A stretch of 64,000 bases of DNA from an uncultured Hyphomonas sp. (GTDB lineage: Bacteria; Pseudomonadota; Alphaproteobacteria; Caulobacterales; Hyphomonadaceae): positions 2,728,001 to 2,792,000 of the forward strand of contig NZ_OY781472.1 of NCBI RefSeq assembly GCF_963677035.1, written 5' to 3'. Of the stretch, positions 8,189 through 18,245 are shown in pieces (positions within the stretch are counted from its first letter, which is position 1; each line of letters begins with the position of its first letter). Position numbers and translations under genes: made by a program. The notes below the pieces were generated by a model. That model saw nothing but the letters and a program-made list of their open reading frames with translations. It did no database searches and was not told the DNA's origin.

Positions 8189-9691
8189 ATGAACCACGAA
8201 GCTCTGATTTCTCTTGCGGTATATTTTGTTTTGATGCTGGGCATCGGCCTGTACGCATATCGGAAGTCCACAAGTGACGTTTCCGAATACATGCTGGGCG
8301 GACGCCAATTGCATCCCGCGGTAGGGGCTCTTTCTGCGGGCGCCTCCGATATGAGCGGGTGGATGCTTATGGGGCTGCCGGGGGCTGTCTTTGTATCCGG
8401 CTTCAGCGCAGCCTGGATCGCCGTCGGGCTCGTTATCGGCGCCTATCTCAACTATCTGTTCGTGGCGCCGCGTCTGCGCGTCTATACGGAAATGGCGGAT
8501 GATGCGATCACCATTCCGGATTTCTTCGAAAAACGTTTCCAGGACAAATCACGCGCATTGCGTGTGCTGTCCTCGGTTGTGATCGTTATCTTCTTTACCC
8601 TGTATACATCGGCTGGCGTGGTGGCTGGCGGTAAGTTGTTCGAAGCGTCTTTCGGTCTTGATTACCAGCTGGGGCTTTTCCTCACAGCGGGTGTGGTTGT
8701 TGCCTACACACTGTTCGGTGGCTTCCTTGCGGTCAGCCTGACGGATTTCGTCCAGGGCTGCATCATGTTCGTGGCGCTGATCCTGGTGCCGATCGTGACG
8801 TATATTGTCCTGCGCGGGGAAGGTGACTGGGCTGTTTCGGCTGCGTCGGTTGAGCCGGGGTATTTCGGTTGGTGGCCGAAAGAGATGACGGTGATGGGAT
8901 TGATCTCCCTGCTCGCCTGGGGGCTGGGGTATTTCGGTCAGCCGCATATCATTGTGCGTTTCATGGCGATCCGCTCCCTCAAGGATATTGCGACCGCCCG
9001 GTATATCGGGATGAGCTGGATGATCGTCACGGTGATCGGCGCTGTGCTGACCGGCATTACTGGTTATGCCTACACCTATGCTCAGGGCGTTCCGGTAGAG
9101 GACCCGGAAACGATCTTCATTGTTCTGTCTCAGGTCCTGTTCCACCCATTGGTGGCGGGCTTCCTGTTGGCGGCCATCCTTGCGGCGATCATGAGTACGA
9201 TTTCATCCCAGTTGCTGGTGTCTTCCAGCTCGCTGACAGAGGATTTCTACAAGACCTTCCTGCGCAAGGAGGCAAGCCAGACAGAATTGGTCGCTGTGGG
9301 CAGGGTATCTGTGCTCGTAGTGTCGCTTGTCGCAATCGGACTGGCTTTCGACCGGTCGAGCAATATCCTGTCGCTCGTCGGGAATGCCTGGGCTGGCTTC
9401 GGCGCGGCCTTCGGTCCGATCATTCTGCTCAGCCTGTATTGGCGTGGCCTGACTCGCGATGGTGCATTGGCTGGTATGGTCGTTGGCGCGGTCACCGTGC
9501 TGTTCTGGCTCTACGCACCGATAGAGATCGACGGGAAGTCTTTGTCCGATATCCTCTACGAGATCGTGCCGGGCTTCGTGTTGAGTGGGGCGGCTGCAAT
9601 TGGCGTAAGCCTCGCCGGCCGGAATGTGCAGCCACAAGTTCTTGAACGCTTCGGCGAAATGGAAAAAGTGATGGAAGAAGGCAGCAAGTAG
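8189..9691 (+). CDS. putP: Sodium/proline symporter
   Basis: 500 residues, the usual length for the SSS-family PutP transporter that imports proline with Na+. It has the N-terminal hydrophobic helix, the motif YMLGGRQLHPAVGALSAGASDMSGW (in part), then about a dozen further membrane helices, and the SSS signature region GLGYFGQPHIIVRFMAI. The cytoplasmic tail is short (LERFGEMEKVMEEGSK). GAGCCC precedes the ATG. The gene is convergent with the TetR gene downstream; no clear terminator is visible in the 34-nt gap. A related SSS carrier for another amino acid is possible, but the proB-proC context supports proline. Confidence 0.92.
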   Translation: MNHEALISLAVYFVLMLGIGLYAYRKSTSDVSEYMLGGRQLHPAVGALSAGASDMSGWMLMGLPGAVFVSGFSAAWIAVGLVIGAYLNYLFVAPRLRVYTEMADDAITIPDFFEKRFQDKSRALRVLSSVVIVIFFTLYTSAGVVAGGKLFEASFGLDYQLGLFLTAGVVVAYTLFGGFLAVSLTDFVQGCIMFVALILVPIVTYIVLRGEGDWAVSAASVEPGYFGWWPKEMTVMGLISLLAWGLGYFGQPHIIVRFMAIRSLKDIATARYIGMSWMIVTVIGAVLTGITGYAYTYAQGVPVEDPETIFIVLSQVLFHPLVAGFLLAAILAAIMSTISSQLLVSSSSLTEDFYKTFLRKEASQTELVAVGRVSVLVVSLVAIGLAFDRSSNILSLVGNAWAGFGAAFGPIILLSLYWRGLTRDGALAGMVVGAVTVLFWLYAPIEIDGKSLSDILYEIVPGFVLSGAAAIGVSLAGRNVQPQVLERFGEMEKVMEEGSK

Positions 9692-9725
9692 GCTGTCACT
9701 CTCGCTGCCCTGATAGGATGGGAAG

Positions 9726-10427
9726 TCAGAAATCGTTTCGCAAGCGCGCATGATAGCTTGCGACGAGGAAGGAAACTTCCTTGGTGATTTCGTCTTCCTG
9801 TTCCGGGGCCTCGATGGCCATTTCGGTTGCGGAAAACATCAGCTCGATTGTCAGTTTCGTCGCCACGGCGAGACGGTCTTCGGAAATGTCCGGCAGTTTG
9901 CTGCGAAGGTCTTCGAGTATCCTGTCGCTGACCAGATCGCGGGACTCGAGGCGCACTTCCTTGAGCACCGGTATGACGCGCATCACCCGTACAACCCAGG
10001 CACCACCCGGGAACGATCTGGTGATCTGGTTTACGCGTCTCTGAATCCGTAGAACACTGTTTGTGGATGCCTCGAATGATTGGGTGTCGATCCCCCCTTC
10101 GCCTAGCCACTCGAATACGGCCTGATCCTGAGCCTCCATAAGCCGGCGGCCCAGTTCATGGAGGATCGCATATTTGTTCGGGAAGTACCGGTAGAGCGCA
10201 GGAGGGGTCAGGCCCGCTCTCTTGCAGATCATATTGGTCGACAAACGCTCGAAGCCGACTTCGGAAAGCAGGTCACCCGTGACAGAAAGGATGGTTTCGA
10301 AGGACTTGCGTGCGCGATCCTGAGAAGGAGAAACTTTTGTCTCTAATTCCATGCCCTCTGGTGCCTGCGGAAGATTCTCCGCCGGTGTTCGCTTTGTCAG
10401 ACCTGTCTTCTGCCCCGATCCGGGCAT
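9726..10427 (-). CDS. TetR/AcrR-family transcriptional regulator
   Basis: 233 residues with the start at ATG 10427, 8 nt after GAGGAG; the frame is open to 10463. The N-terminal helix-turn-helix is clear (GFERLSTNMICKRAGLTPPALYRYFPNKYAIL). The ligand-binding half is less conserved. It is divergent from the secreted amidohydrolase gene at 10785, the most likely target. No effector can be named. Confidence 0.88.
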   Translation of the reverse strand: MPGSGQKTGLTKRTPAENLPQAPEGMELETKVSPSQDRARKSFETILSVTGDLLSEVGFERLSTNMICKRAGLTPPALYRYFPNKYAILHELGRRLMEAQDQAVFEWLGEGGIDTQSFEASTNSVLRIQRRVNQITRSFPGGAWVVRVMRVIPVLKEVRLESRDLVSDRILEDLRSKLPDISEDRLAVATKLTIELMFSATEMAIEAPEQEDEITKEVSFLVASYHARLRNDF

Positions 10428-10784
10428 GCGCATTCTCCTCAGTCCCGGGTGATGCCTCGCCAATGCAAAGCGTGAGGCGTATCTCGACAGATAAGCTCAG
10501 CTGAGCTGGCAAGTCCATCTGACCGATCAACGCGCCCCGAGACCCCCATGCCCGCGATTTCGGCAAGATAGGCAATGAACCATGGGCCCGCAGCGGCAAT
10601 ATCTTGCGCGCGGCAGGCGCAGAACCTCTTCTGTTGGAATACTTTGACTGCAGTCGCCCAGTCTCTGGATGAGAGGAAGTCGCTCTCAATGAATATTCGG
10701 AAAAAAATATTGTCGGATCTGGATAAAAGCAGATCGCAAAGCGTCTAGATTCACGGGCGTGGATTCGGTTGACGAAGGATTGGC
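10428..10784. other. Divergent intergenic region between TetR gene and amidohydrolase
   Basis: 357 nt without a credible gene. It contains an inverted repeat GATCT-N10-AGATC (10716-10735), about 50 nt before the amidohydrolase start, which could be an operator for the adjacent TetR protein; the half-sites are short, so this is weak. No terminator or structured RNA was recognised. Confidence 0.3.
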
Positions 10785-12542
10785 ATGATCAGCAGGTTTT
10801 TGAGTGCGTGCGTGGCGGCGGTGTGTGTGACGGGAACGTCGCTGGCTCAGGACATGGCGATCACCGATGTGACTGTGTTCGATGGAACAGGCGCGGCGCC
10901 TTACAAAGCGACCGTCATGTTCGATGACGGCCTGATCTCAGCCGTCGACAAGGCTGCGGGACCGGCGCCGGCAGGCGTGCCGGTCATTGACGGTAGCGGT
11001 CTGTCGCTTTTGCCCGGCTTTTTTGATCTGCATGTTCATTACACTCCGATCGGGGAGCCGGCGACAACGCCTCAGATTTCGCAGGAATATGCGAAGGCTG
11101 GCGTGACATCAGTCTATGATTTTGCCCAGGCGCCGGAAGCCTTTGCGCCGCGGCGCGAGTGGTTGAGGTCGCTGCCGGGGCCGCGCGTGAACTTTGCCGC
11201 GCGGATGAGTACCACAAATGGACATGGCGCTGATTGGTCCGACACAAGCACCACCAAATGGGTCAACACCCCCTACGCTGCCACCGAAGCAGTCAAGGAA
11301 TTGCTGCCGTATGAGCCCGATGTCATCAAGGTCTTCACAGACGGTTGGCGCTATGGGTCCGGTGTCGACAATACGAGCATGAACGAGCCGACCCTGACTG
11401 CACTGGTCGAGGAAGCGCATGCCAATGGCCTGAAAGTTCTGACTCACACGGTGACGAAAGACCGCGCCGAGATTGCCGGGCGTTCCGGCGTGGATGTGAT
11501 CGCGCATTCGGTGCTGGACAAGCATGTGGACCAGGTCACGATCGATGCGCTCAAGAACAATGGCACGGCCTATGCGGGCACGCTTGCGGTCTACAATCCG
11601 GACAAATTGGAAACGACCCCGTTCGAGCGGGAGCATCCTTCTTTCAAGTCACGCCAGGCACGGTTTCAGGTCGGGCTGGACAATATGAAAGCATTGTACG
11701 AGGGCGGCGTTCTGATCGCGCTGGGGACCGATGCCGGAATGCCGATGACCCCGCACGGCTATTCGACGCTTGCGGAAATGGAGTTGATGGTGCGTGCAGG
11801 GTTGCCGCAGACGGCTGCCCTTATGGCGGGTACATCCAATAGTGCGCGTGCGGTTGGAGTTTACGATCAGCGCGGTTCAATCGAAGTCGGCAAAGACGCG
11901 GACGTCGTACTGATTGCGGGTAAACCGTGGGAGAATATCTCCGATCTGCACAATACGAAGTACACCTTTGTCGGCGGTAAAGAAGTTTTCGGCGAAGGAG
12001 CGCCGGCGCCAATTGATGCGACTGTCATGGTGCCCTCCGAAATCACGGACACCCTGATCGCCGATTTCGACCGGGAAGACGGGCGTTCCTCGCGCGATAC
12101 GCTGGTCGTGGGCGACCCCGATGGGGGACTGGAACGCAGCTGGCAGGTGTTCGAGGTGATTGAGGATGGTGATCGGGGCGGTGTGCTGCACTTGTCAGCA
12201 GACCTTGCGCTTCGTGAAGACGCACGGGCCGGCGTGGTTGTTCCCATGAATACAGGGGCCGTTCAGCCTGCGGATGGTTCTGCTTATGATGGCGTGGCTT
12301 TTGATGCGCGCGGAGACGGTGAGCCGTACACCATGGTTGTGGTGACAACGGAGGGGCGGTGGAGCCGTGAATTCGAAGCGGGTGATTCGTGGGAGACGAA
12401 AAGAGTTCCGTTTAAAGATCTTTCCAAGCCTGCTGCCGATGCGCAATGGACAGGTGAAAATATCCTCGATGTTCGCTTCCTCATCAAACGGCCTGGTGGT
12501 GACGCCGCGTGGCTTGAGCTCGATAATGTCAAATTTTTCTGA
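10785..12542 (+). CDS. Secreted amidohydrolase with C-terminal CIA30-like beta-sandwich domain
   Basis: 585 residues. Sec signal peptide (to about residue 22, TSLAQ). The amidohydrolase TIM barrel has the metal-binding HxH in FDLHVHY, a candidate carboxylated Lys in DVIKVFTDG, His residues in VLTHTVT and DVIAHSV, and the final Asp in ALGTDAG, so the site looks intact. After about residue 410 comes a separate domain (LIADFDRED ... WLELDNVKFF) resembling CIA30/carbohydrate-binding beta-sandwiches. It probably hydrolyses amide or peptide bonds of small compounds in the periplasm or outside. It is followed by a strong intrinsic terminator and is divergent from a TetR gene. Substrate unknown. Confidence 0.82.
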   Translation: MISRFLSACVAAVCVTGTSLAQDMAITDVTVFDGTGAAPYKATVMFDDGLISAVDKAAGPAPAGVPVIDGSGLSLLPGFFDLHVHYTPIGEPATTPQISQEYAKAGVTSVYDFAQAPEAFAPRREWLRSLPGPRVNFAARMSTTNGHGADWSDTSTTKWVNTPYAATEAVKELLPYEPDVIKVFTDGWRYGSGVDNTSMNEPTLTALVEEAHANGLKVLTHTVTKDRAEIAGRSGVDVIAHSVLDKHVDQVTIDALKNNGTAYAGTLAVYNPDKLETTPFEREHPSFKSRQARFQVGLDNMKALYEGGVLIALGTDAGMPMTPHGYSTLAEMELMVRAGLPQTAALMAGTSNSARAVGVYDQRGSIEVGKDADVVLIAGKPWENISDLHNTKYTFVGGKEVFGEGAPAPIDATVMVPSEITDTLIADFDREDGRSSRDTLVVGDPDGGLERSWQVFEVIEDGDRGGVLHLSADLALREDARAGVVVPMNTGAVQPADGSAYDGVAFDARGDGEPYTMVVVTTEGRWSREFEAGDSWETKRVPFKDLSKPAADAQWTGENILDVRFLIKRPGGDAAWLELDNVKFF

Positions 12543-12619
12543 GCGGTAGGCGGTTTCTCTGTTCGGCTCTGGGCGTCAGTGGAAATAAATCGTATACAGA
12601 ATAAAGTGTATTTGCTGTG

Positions 12620-12651
12620 GCGGCCGCCAATCTTTTGGTGGCCGCTTTTTT
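12620..12651 (+). terminator. Intrinsic terminator after the amidohydrolase
   Basis: Arms GCGGCCGCCAA (12620-12630) and TTGGTGGCCGC (12635-12645) pair over 11 bp with one G-U; the loop is TCTT and six T follow. Confidence 0.9.
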
Positions 12652-12966
12652 GCAATCGCAAGTGTACGGCTCCGGCTGCGTGACAGTTTTGTCTGCGCAG
12701 GTGCAACATTTGTGGGCAAGTGGAATTAAAATGAAGAAATTCTACATTTTTTCGTGTGTGAAAATCACTCCGCCCGTAACCTGTAAATGCTCAATGCAGA
12801 GCAAGGCGTAAGGTCAACGGCGACCTCAAAAATCCAAACACAGATTAATCAGTTCTGGTCTCGCTCAGGCGTGCCAGTGGGGCAAGAGATGCGCGAATGT
12901 CCGGCAGGGGGTCTGCCGGCAATGCGGGGACTTGCGGGAAAATAAAAGCTCAGGAGTCAGCAAGAA
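12652..12966. other. Leader/promoter region of the TonB receptor gene
   Basis: 315 nt with no credible gene. A hairpin CCGGCAG-GGGGT-CTGCCGG (12901-12919) sits about 48 nt before the receptor start, followed by AGGAG at 12952-12956. The hairpin may be a leader structure; it has no T-run and its loop is 5 nt, so it does not fit the ANTAR motif seen elsewhere in the window. Confidence 0.35.
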
Positions 12967-15900
12967 ATGAAATCCAGAGAAAAAGTGGGGTCGATGCACG
13001 GTAATGGCGTTGCGCGCGTTGCGAAGCCGGGACGGTTCATGCGGCGATGCGCAATGGCGGTGTCGACGGGTGCACTATTGTTCAGCGTGCCTTTGCTGGG
13101 GGCTTCGGCCCAGGAACAAAGCGAAGACGATACGGCCCAGATGGAGAAGGTTCTGATCCTTGGTTCCCAGATTGCTGGTGCCAAGGTTTCAGGCGCTCTC
13201 CCGGTTTCGGTTGTGTCGACAGATGAAATCGACGCGACCGGTGCGGTGTCCGCAGACGAGCTTTTCCGGACCATTCCATCGGCCGGCGATATCACCTTTA
13301 ATGGAACGTATCTCGGAGGTGCGAACTCCAACGCTGCACGGGGGGACGTTTCAACGGTCAGCTTGCGTGGGCTTGCGCAAGGCAACACGCTGGTCCTGAT
13401 CAATGGTCGCCGGACGGTCGTTCACCCGACTTCGCAGACCGACAATCAGACGCCTGTTTTCGGATATAACGTCAACGCTATTCCGGTTCAGGGGCTGGCG
13501 CGGGTTGAAGTTCTGAAAGACGGCGCTGCCGCTCTTTATGGTTCAGATGCTGTTGCAGGCGTTGTGAACAATGTTCTCCGGTCCGATTTCGAAGGTTTCG
13601 ACGTGAACCTTCAATACGGCGTCGCCGAGGGGACCAACCTGAATGAATTTACCGCGGACATGCTCTACGGGACAGATTTTGCCAATGGTAAAGGCAATAT
13701 CTCAATCTACCTTGGGGGCACGACCCGGGATTCCCTGCTTCGCTCGGATCAGGAATACACAAATATTGCCGATATGCGGCCTCTCACGAACGACACAAAC
13801 TGGGCGGGCGTCGCCTGGGATAACCGGTCTACGTTCACCAGTCCATGGGGCCAGTTTTCGCCAGTCGATGCCTCCATCGGGGAGATCAGTGCTGACGGTA
13901 CATCGTTTACGGATGCTGCCGGGACCTTCCATGTCCAGCCGGAAGGGTTCGGAGCTGGATGTCCTTACGATGTTGGCGACAGCATCTGTTACGGCGCTGG
14001 CAGCATCTTCACGTCTGCGTACAGAGATATGCGCAACGATCAGATGGCTACTTTCGATACACTGACCATGCTGCCGTCTGTTGACCGACTGAACATGTTC
14101 AGTTTCGTCAACTATGACGTGTCCGACAGCCTCCGGCTTTACGGCGAAGTCGGATATTACTCGGCAGAATCAGAGGCCGTAGTCGGTTCCACAGGCTCGC
14201 TGGGATCCGGCCCGATTTACATTGCGGCGAATGCGTACTGGAACCCGCTGGGCCCGGTTGGTTCACCCAACCGTATCGCTGGTCTCAGCAGCAATGTGCC
14301 CGATGAGGGGGTAGACCTCCGCATCCAATCGTACAGCGCCGTGGACGCCGGAACGCGTACAGTTAATGTCGACAACGAGCAGACGAGACTGCTGGCCGGC
14401 GCGAAAGGGGATGCCTTCGGATGGGATTGGGACTCTGCGATCCTGTACAACGAAGCGACCGTCACCGACTCGGCCGACGGTTACGATTCCCGGCTCTACC
14501 AGCAGGCCATCAACCGAACGGACGCGTCGGCCTATAATCCGTTCTGTGGTGGTAATCCGGCGACGCCATCGGTTGGCGGACCAAGCTGCAACTCCCAGGA
14601 GATCATCGACAGTTTCCGCATCACGCAGGTTCGGAAAAACAAGACGAGTCTTGCGCTCGCGGACTTCAAGGTCTCGAAGCCCGATTTGTTCTCAATCTGG
14701 GCGGGTGACATCGGCGTTGCGGGCGGTATCGAGTTCCGTCGCGAGACGTACCATGACGATCGCGACCCGCACCAGGATGGTTCGCTACCTTACTATGATC
14801 AAATCACTGGCGATCTCGTGTCTGCATCCAGCCTGATGACGCACAGCCCCTCACCTGATGTCAAAGGCAACCGGACTGTTTCTTCAGCCTACTTTGAAGT
14901 CGCGGTGCCTTTGGTTTCTCCTGAGATGAACATTCCATTCGTCCAGGCGTTCGACCTGCAAGCTGCAGCGCGTTATGAGGATTACTCTGATGTCGGGTCT
15001 GTCTCGAAGCCCAAGGTTTCGGCATCCTGGGACGTTATTGATGGCCTGCGATTCCGCGGTTCCTGGTCGGAAGGCTTCAAGGCGCCGAACCTGGAAGTCG
15101 TCAACACGCCGCTTCTGGAACGCGTCAATGGGTATCCTGATTATATCCAGTGTCAGGCTGCCCTCGATCAGGGGCGGATAACGGACTTCAGCGAGTGCGC
15201 AACATTGAGTGTAACGGTTGCCAGCCTTCGCTCAGGCAACTCTGATCTGAAACCGGAAGAATCGGAAAGTTCATCCTATGGTGTCGTTTTCGAACCGCAG
15301 TTCATCCCGGAAAAGTTCGGATCTCTGACGCTGACAACGGATGTCTGGAGCATTGAGCAGAAGAATCCGATCGGTCTTCTGAATGACTCGGTTGCGCTGT
15401 CCTATGATTACCTCCTCCGCCTGCAGGGCAGTTCTAACCCGAATGTCATTCGTACCGACCCGACGCCTCAGCAGATTGCTGATTTTGCGGGCACGGGTTA
15501 CGATCCTGTGGGGGATGTGGTCAATGTTGTTGCCCGGTTTACCAACCTCTCTGCGCTGAAAGTCCAGGGTATCGACTATGGTGCCTATTGGGATGTCCCG
15601 GTTCGTGGGGGGGATCTGTCCATAAACGTCAACGCGACGTATCTGGACACCTACTACCAGAGCCCGACAGAGGAAGCCGCGGCAATTCTCGCCAGCAGTG
15701 CGGTGAACCCGTACGTTACGGTCACAGGCGGCGGCAGCCTGATCAAGGAAAACGGACGTCCGGAATGGAAGTATTCCATGTCACTGTCGTATGACATCGC
15801 GAACTGGAGGTTTGGTGCATTCTCTCAGCATACGAGCGAAGTATACCAGACGTCCGTCAGCAGCACGAATTATGGTCCGTGGCCTATCGAAGACCACACG

Positions 15901-16089
15901 ACCTGGAACTTCTACGGCCAGTACACCCTCGAGAACGATACCTGGTCCGACGGTACCGCTATTCGGGTTGGTGTGCGGAACGCATTCAATGAAGATCCAC
16001 CGCTGGCTGACACCTATGGCTATCTTTCCTCCCTGTACCAGCCGCTCCCGCGCTATTGGTACGTGAATGTGAAAAAATCCTTCTGGTAG
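12967..16089 (+). CDS. TonB-dependent outer-membrane receptor
   Basis: 1040 residues. A long signal peptide (cleavage near ASAQEQ, residue ~50) precedes a plug domain with VLILGSQIAGAKVSGALPV as TonB-box region, VSLRGLAQGNTLVLINGRR and VEVLKDGAAALYGSDAVAG. A large beta-barrel follows, ending in the aromatic YWYVNVKKSFW that outer-membrane insertion needs. No N-terminal STN signalling domain. The next two genes encode a gamma-glutamyltransferase-like enzyme and a propeller amidohydrolase, so an oligopeptide or amide substrate is likely, by inference. Confidence 0.93.
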   Translation: MKSREKVGSMHGNGVARVAKPGRFMRRCAMAVSTGALLFSVPLLGASAQEQSEDDTAQMEKVLILGSQIAGAKVSGALPVSVVSTDEIDATGAVSADELFRTIPSAGDITFNGTYLGGANSNAARGDVSTVSLRGLAQGNTLVLINGRRTVVHPTSQTDNQTPVFGYNVNAIPVQGLARVEVLKDGAAALYGSDAVAGVVNNVLRSDFEGFDVNLQYGVAEGTNLNEFTADMLYGTDFANGKGNISIYLGGTTRDSLLRSDQEYTNIADMRPLTNDTNWAGVAWDNRSTFTSPWGQFSPVDASIGEISADGTSFTDAAGTFHVQPEGFGAGCPYDVGDSICYGAGSIFTSAYRDMRNDQMATFDTLTMLPSVDRLNMFSFVNYDVSDSLRLYGEVGYYSAESEAVVGSTGSLGSGPIYIAANAYWNPLGPVGSPNRIAGLSSNVPDEGVDLRIQSYSAVDAGTRTVNVDNEQTRLLAGAKGDAFGWDWDSAILYNEATVTDSADGYDSRLYQQAINRTDASAYNPFCGGNPATPSVGGPSCNSQEIIDSFRITQVRKNKTSLALADFKVSKPDLFSIWAGDIGVAGGIEFRRETYHDDRDPHQDGSLPYYDQITGDLVSASSLMTHSPSPDVKGNRTVSSAYFEVAVPLVSPEMNIPFVQAFDLQAAARYEDYSDVGSVSKPKVSASWDVIDGLRFRGSWSEGFKAPNLEVVNTPLLERVNGYPDYIQCQAALDQGRITDFSECATLSVTVASLRSGNSDLKPEESESSSYGVVFEPQFIPEKFGSLTLTTDVWSIEQKNPIGLLNDSVALSYDYLLRLQGSSNPNVIRTDPTPQQIADFAGTGYDPVGDVVNVVARFTNLSALKVQGIDYGAYWDVPVRGGDLSINVNATYLDTYYQSPTEEAAAILASSAVNPYVTVTGGGSLIKENGRPEWKYSMSLSYDIANWRFGAFSQHTSEVYQTSVSSTNYGPWPIEDHTTWNFYGQYTLENDTWSDGTAIRVGVRNAFNEDPPLADTYGYLSSLYQPLPRYWYVNVKKSFW

Positions 16090-16110
16090 GGATTTGCCTC
16101 AAATCGGCGG

Positions 16111-16140
16111 TCCGGGGTGGCGCAACTGTGTCACCCCGGA
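16111..16140 (+). terminator. Strong hairpin after the TonB receptor
   Basis: Arms TCCGGGGTG (16111-16119) and CACCCCGGA (16132-16140), extendable inwards with G-U pairs to a 4-nt loop. Only TTT follows, so it may be a weak intrinsic terminator or an mRNA-stabilising 3' hairpin. Confidence 0.6.
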
Positions 16141-16256
16141 TTTCCAATCCGGGATACTGGTTGTTTGCAATCAGGTTGCACCCGATTTCATTTGGCTTTG
16201 TTTCTACAACAGGCCGAAGGTATTGAAGTTAAGTTATTGAGGGAGGGGCAGGGTTT

Positions 16257-18179
16257 ATGAAAAAGCAGGACAAGCGAGAGGGCGTTGAGCCCGCTGAGGT
16301 TGCGGTTGCTGGTCTGGACCGCCGCCATTTCCTGACTGCCGGGGCACTTGTGGCGAGTAGCGTTGCCGCGGCGTGTGTCTCTCCTGCGGAGTCAGTCAGT
16401 TCGACGGCTTCAGTTCAAGAGCCACCCACGCCGCCAGATGCGCCGGAAAGCGGAGATCTCGACGTTGCCTCACATCGTGTGGAGACGCCGGGCCCGCACG
16501 GCGTTGTGAGCGCCGGACACCCGCTCGCTGCTTCAGCGGGATTGCGCATGCTCATGCAAGGGGGCGCCGCCGGTGATGCTGCCGTTGCCACGATGGCGGT
16601 TCTCAATCTCGTCGAGCCATGGGCGTCCAGTATCGCAGGGAACGGATTTGCCACCGTTTACGATAAACCAAACGGCCAGGTGAGGGCACTGAAATTCGGT
16701 GGCGCCGCGCCGTTCGCCCTTGACCCTGAGAGCGACCCGACCGCGTTCGACTGGGGAGTGAAAGCTGCAACGACACCTGGCGCGTTTGACGGATGGATTG
16801 AGCTGCTTCGCCAGCATGGTCGCCTTTCGCTCGCTGATGTGTTTGCACCCACAATTGATCTTGCGAGAAACGGCCATCCGATCGACCCGTCTATCGCCAG
16901 AGTTATCGACTACATGCAGGGGCGCCTGCGAATGTATCCAACAACGGCAGAGGTCTTCCTGCCGGGCGGGCAAGTCCCCGCACCACGCCAGATTCTGACG
17001 AACGAGAACCTGGCCAGAACATTTGAATCCCTCGTTGCGGAAGAACAGAGAGTCCTGGCCGGCGGCGGTGACCGCGATATGGCGTTACTTGCCGCGCGGG
17101 AGTATTTCTACAATGGTCCTATTGCAGACGAGCTTGATCGCTTCTTCCGCTCTGTCGGTGGATGGCTGAGTAAGGCAGATCTCACCGCTTACAAGGCTGA
17201 ATGGGCTGATCCTGTAAAGACGACTTACCGGGGATATGAAGTTTATTCGACGCCGCCCACATCTCGCGGGGGGCTCGAGGTCTGCATGCAGGCAAACCTT
17301 ATCGAGCGGTTTGATGTATCAGGTCTGAAGCCGGGAAGTGCCGAGCTCCTACACCTGCAGGCTGAGGCAATTAAACACGCCAAGGCAGACATTTATGCTT
17401 ATGCGGCGGATCCAAGGTTTGCAGACATTCCGGTCTCAGCTATGTTGTCGAAAGCATATGCTGCAGACCGCAGTGCCATGATCAATCCTTCGCTGGCTCT
17501 GCCATTTCCCAATGTCACTGACTTCCGGCGTTATGATCCATCTGCCCCCGCGCCGCCGGCATCTGCGGAGCGGACGTCCGACGACGACGCCCGGTTCAGC
17601 GACACGACCAGCCTCACGGTTGTGGACGAAGAGGGCAATACCATTGTGGTGACAACCACGCTGGGTGGCGGGTTTGGGGCAGGCGTCGTCGCTGGGAATA
17701 CGGGCTTCCTTCTGAACAACGGCATGCGGCTTGGCTCGACGTCCCCTTATCAGGACAACGTCAATTTTGTTGCGCCCGGGCAAATTCCAATTCTCAACAA
17801 TTCGCCCGTGGTGGTCATGAAGAATGCGCGCCTCTGGGCGGCATTTGGAACGCCAGGCGGAGAAACGATCGGGCAGAGCGAATTTCAGGTCCTGATGAGT
17901 CTGATCGACTATGGCCTGGGAATCCAGGAAGCCATTGAAGCCCCACGGTTTGCCGTAAAAGCAGACCCCAATTTTTATCTGCCGGGCGCAAAATGCCGTC
18001 TTCAGCTTGAATCGAGATTCTCGCCACAGTGCCTCTCAGGGCTGCGGGCGATGGGGCATACAGCGGACTATGTCGGGCCATACGCCATTGGAAGTATTCA
18101 GGGTGTGCGCAGCTATGCCAACGGCGCCGTCATGGCCGGGGCCGATCCGCGCCGTATGGCGATGGCGGCGGGCTGGTGA
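16257..18179 (+). CDS. Gamma-glutamyltransferase-family Ntn hydrolase, Tat-type lipoprotein
   Basis: 640 residues. The N-terminus has twin-arginine-like DRRHFLTAGALVASS and a lipobox ending in AAAC, so it is probably exported folded and lipidated. The GGT fold is recognisable: GHPLAASAGLRMLMQGG near the start, and the catalytic loop DTTSLTVVDEEGN, where the first Thr (about residue 450) aligns with the autoprocessing nucleophile (TTHxSVVD in E. coli GGT). A Gly-rich loop TLGGGFGAG and LNNGM follow. GGTs cleave gamma-glutamyl amides such as glutathione; substrate here unproven. GAGGGAGGGG precedes the ATG. It follows a TonB receptor and precedes an amidohydrolase by 66 nt. Confidence 0.85.
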   Translation: MKKQDKREGVEPAEVAVAGLDRRHFLTAGALVASSVAAACVSPAESVSSTASVQEPPTPPDAPESGDLDVASHRVETPGPHGVVSAGHPLAASAGLRMLMQGGAAGDAAVATMAVLNLVEPWASSIAGNGFATVYDKPNGQVRALKFGGAAPFALDPESDPTAFDWGVKAATTPGAFDGWIELLRQHGRLSLADVFAPTIDLARNGHPIDPSIARVIDYMQGRLRMYPTTAEVFLPGGQVPAPRQILTNENLARTFESLVAEEQRVLAGGGDRDMALLAAREYFYNGPIADELDRFFRSVGGWLSKADLTAYKAEWADPVKTTYRGYEVYSTPPTSRGGLEVCMQANLIERFDVSGLKPGSAELLHLQAEAIKHAKADIYAYAADPRFADIPVSAMLSKAYAADRSAMINPSLALPFPNVTDFRRYDPSAPAPPASAERTSDDDARFSDTTSLTVVDEEGNTIVVTTTLGGGFGAGVVAGNTGFLLNNGMRLGSTSPYQDNVNFVAPGQIPILNNSPVVVMKNARLWAAFGTPGGETIGQSEFQVLMSLIDYGLGIQEAIEAPRFAVKADPNFYLPGAKCRLQLESRFSPQCLSGLRAMGHTADYVGPYAIGSIQGVRSYANGAVMAGADPRRMAMAAGW

Positions 18180-18245
18180 GGTTTGGACATGTCTGTGCAC
18201 TTACGAAAACAACGGGTTTGAAATTTCAGATAGGGAGCGATCCAC

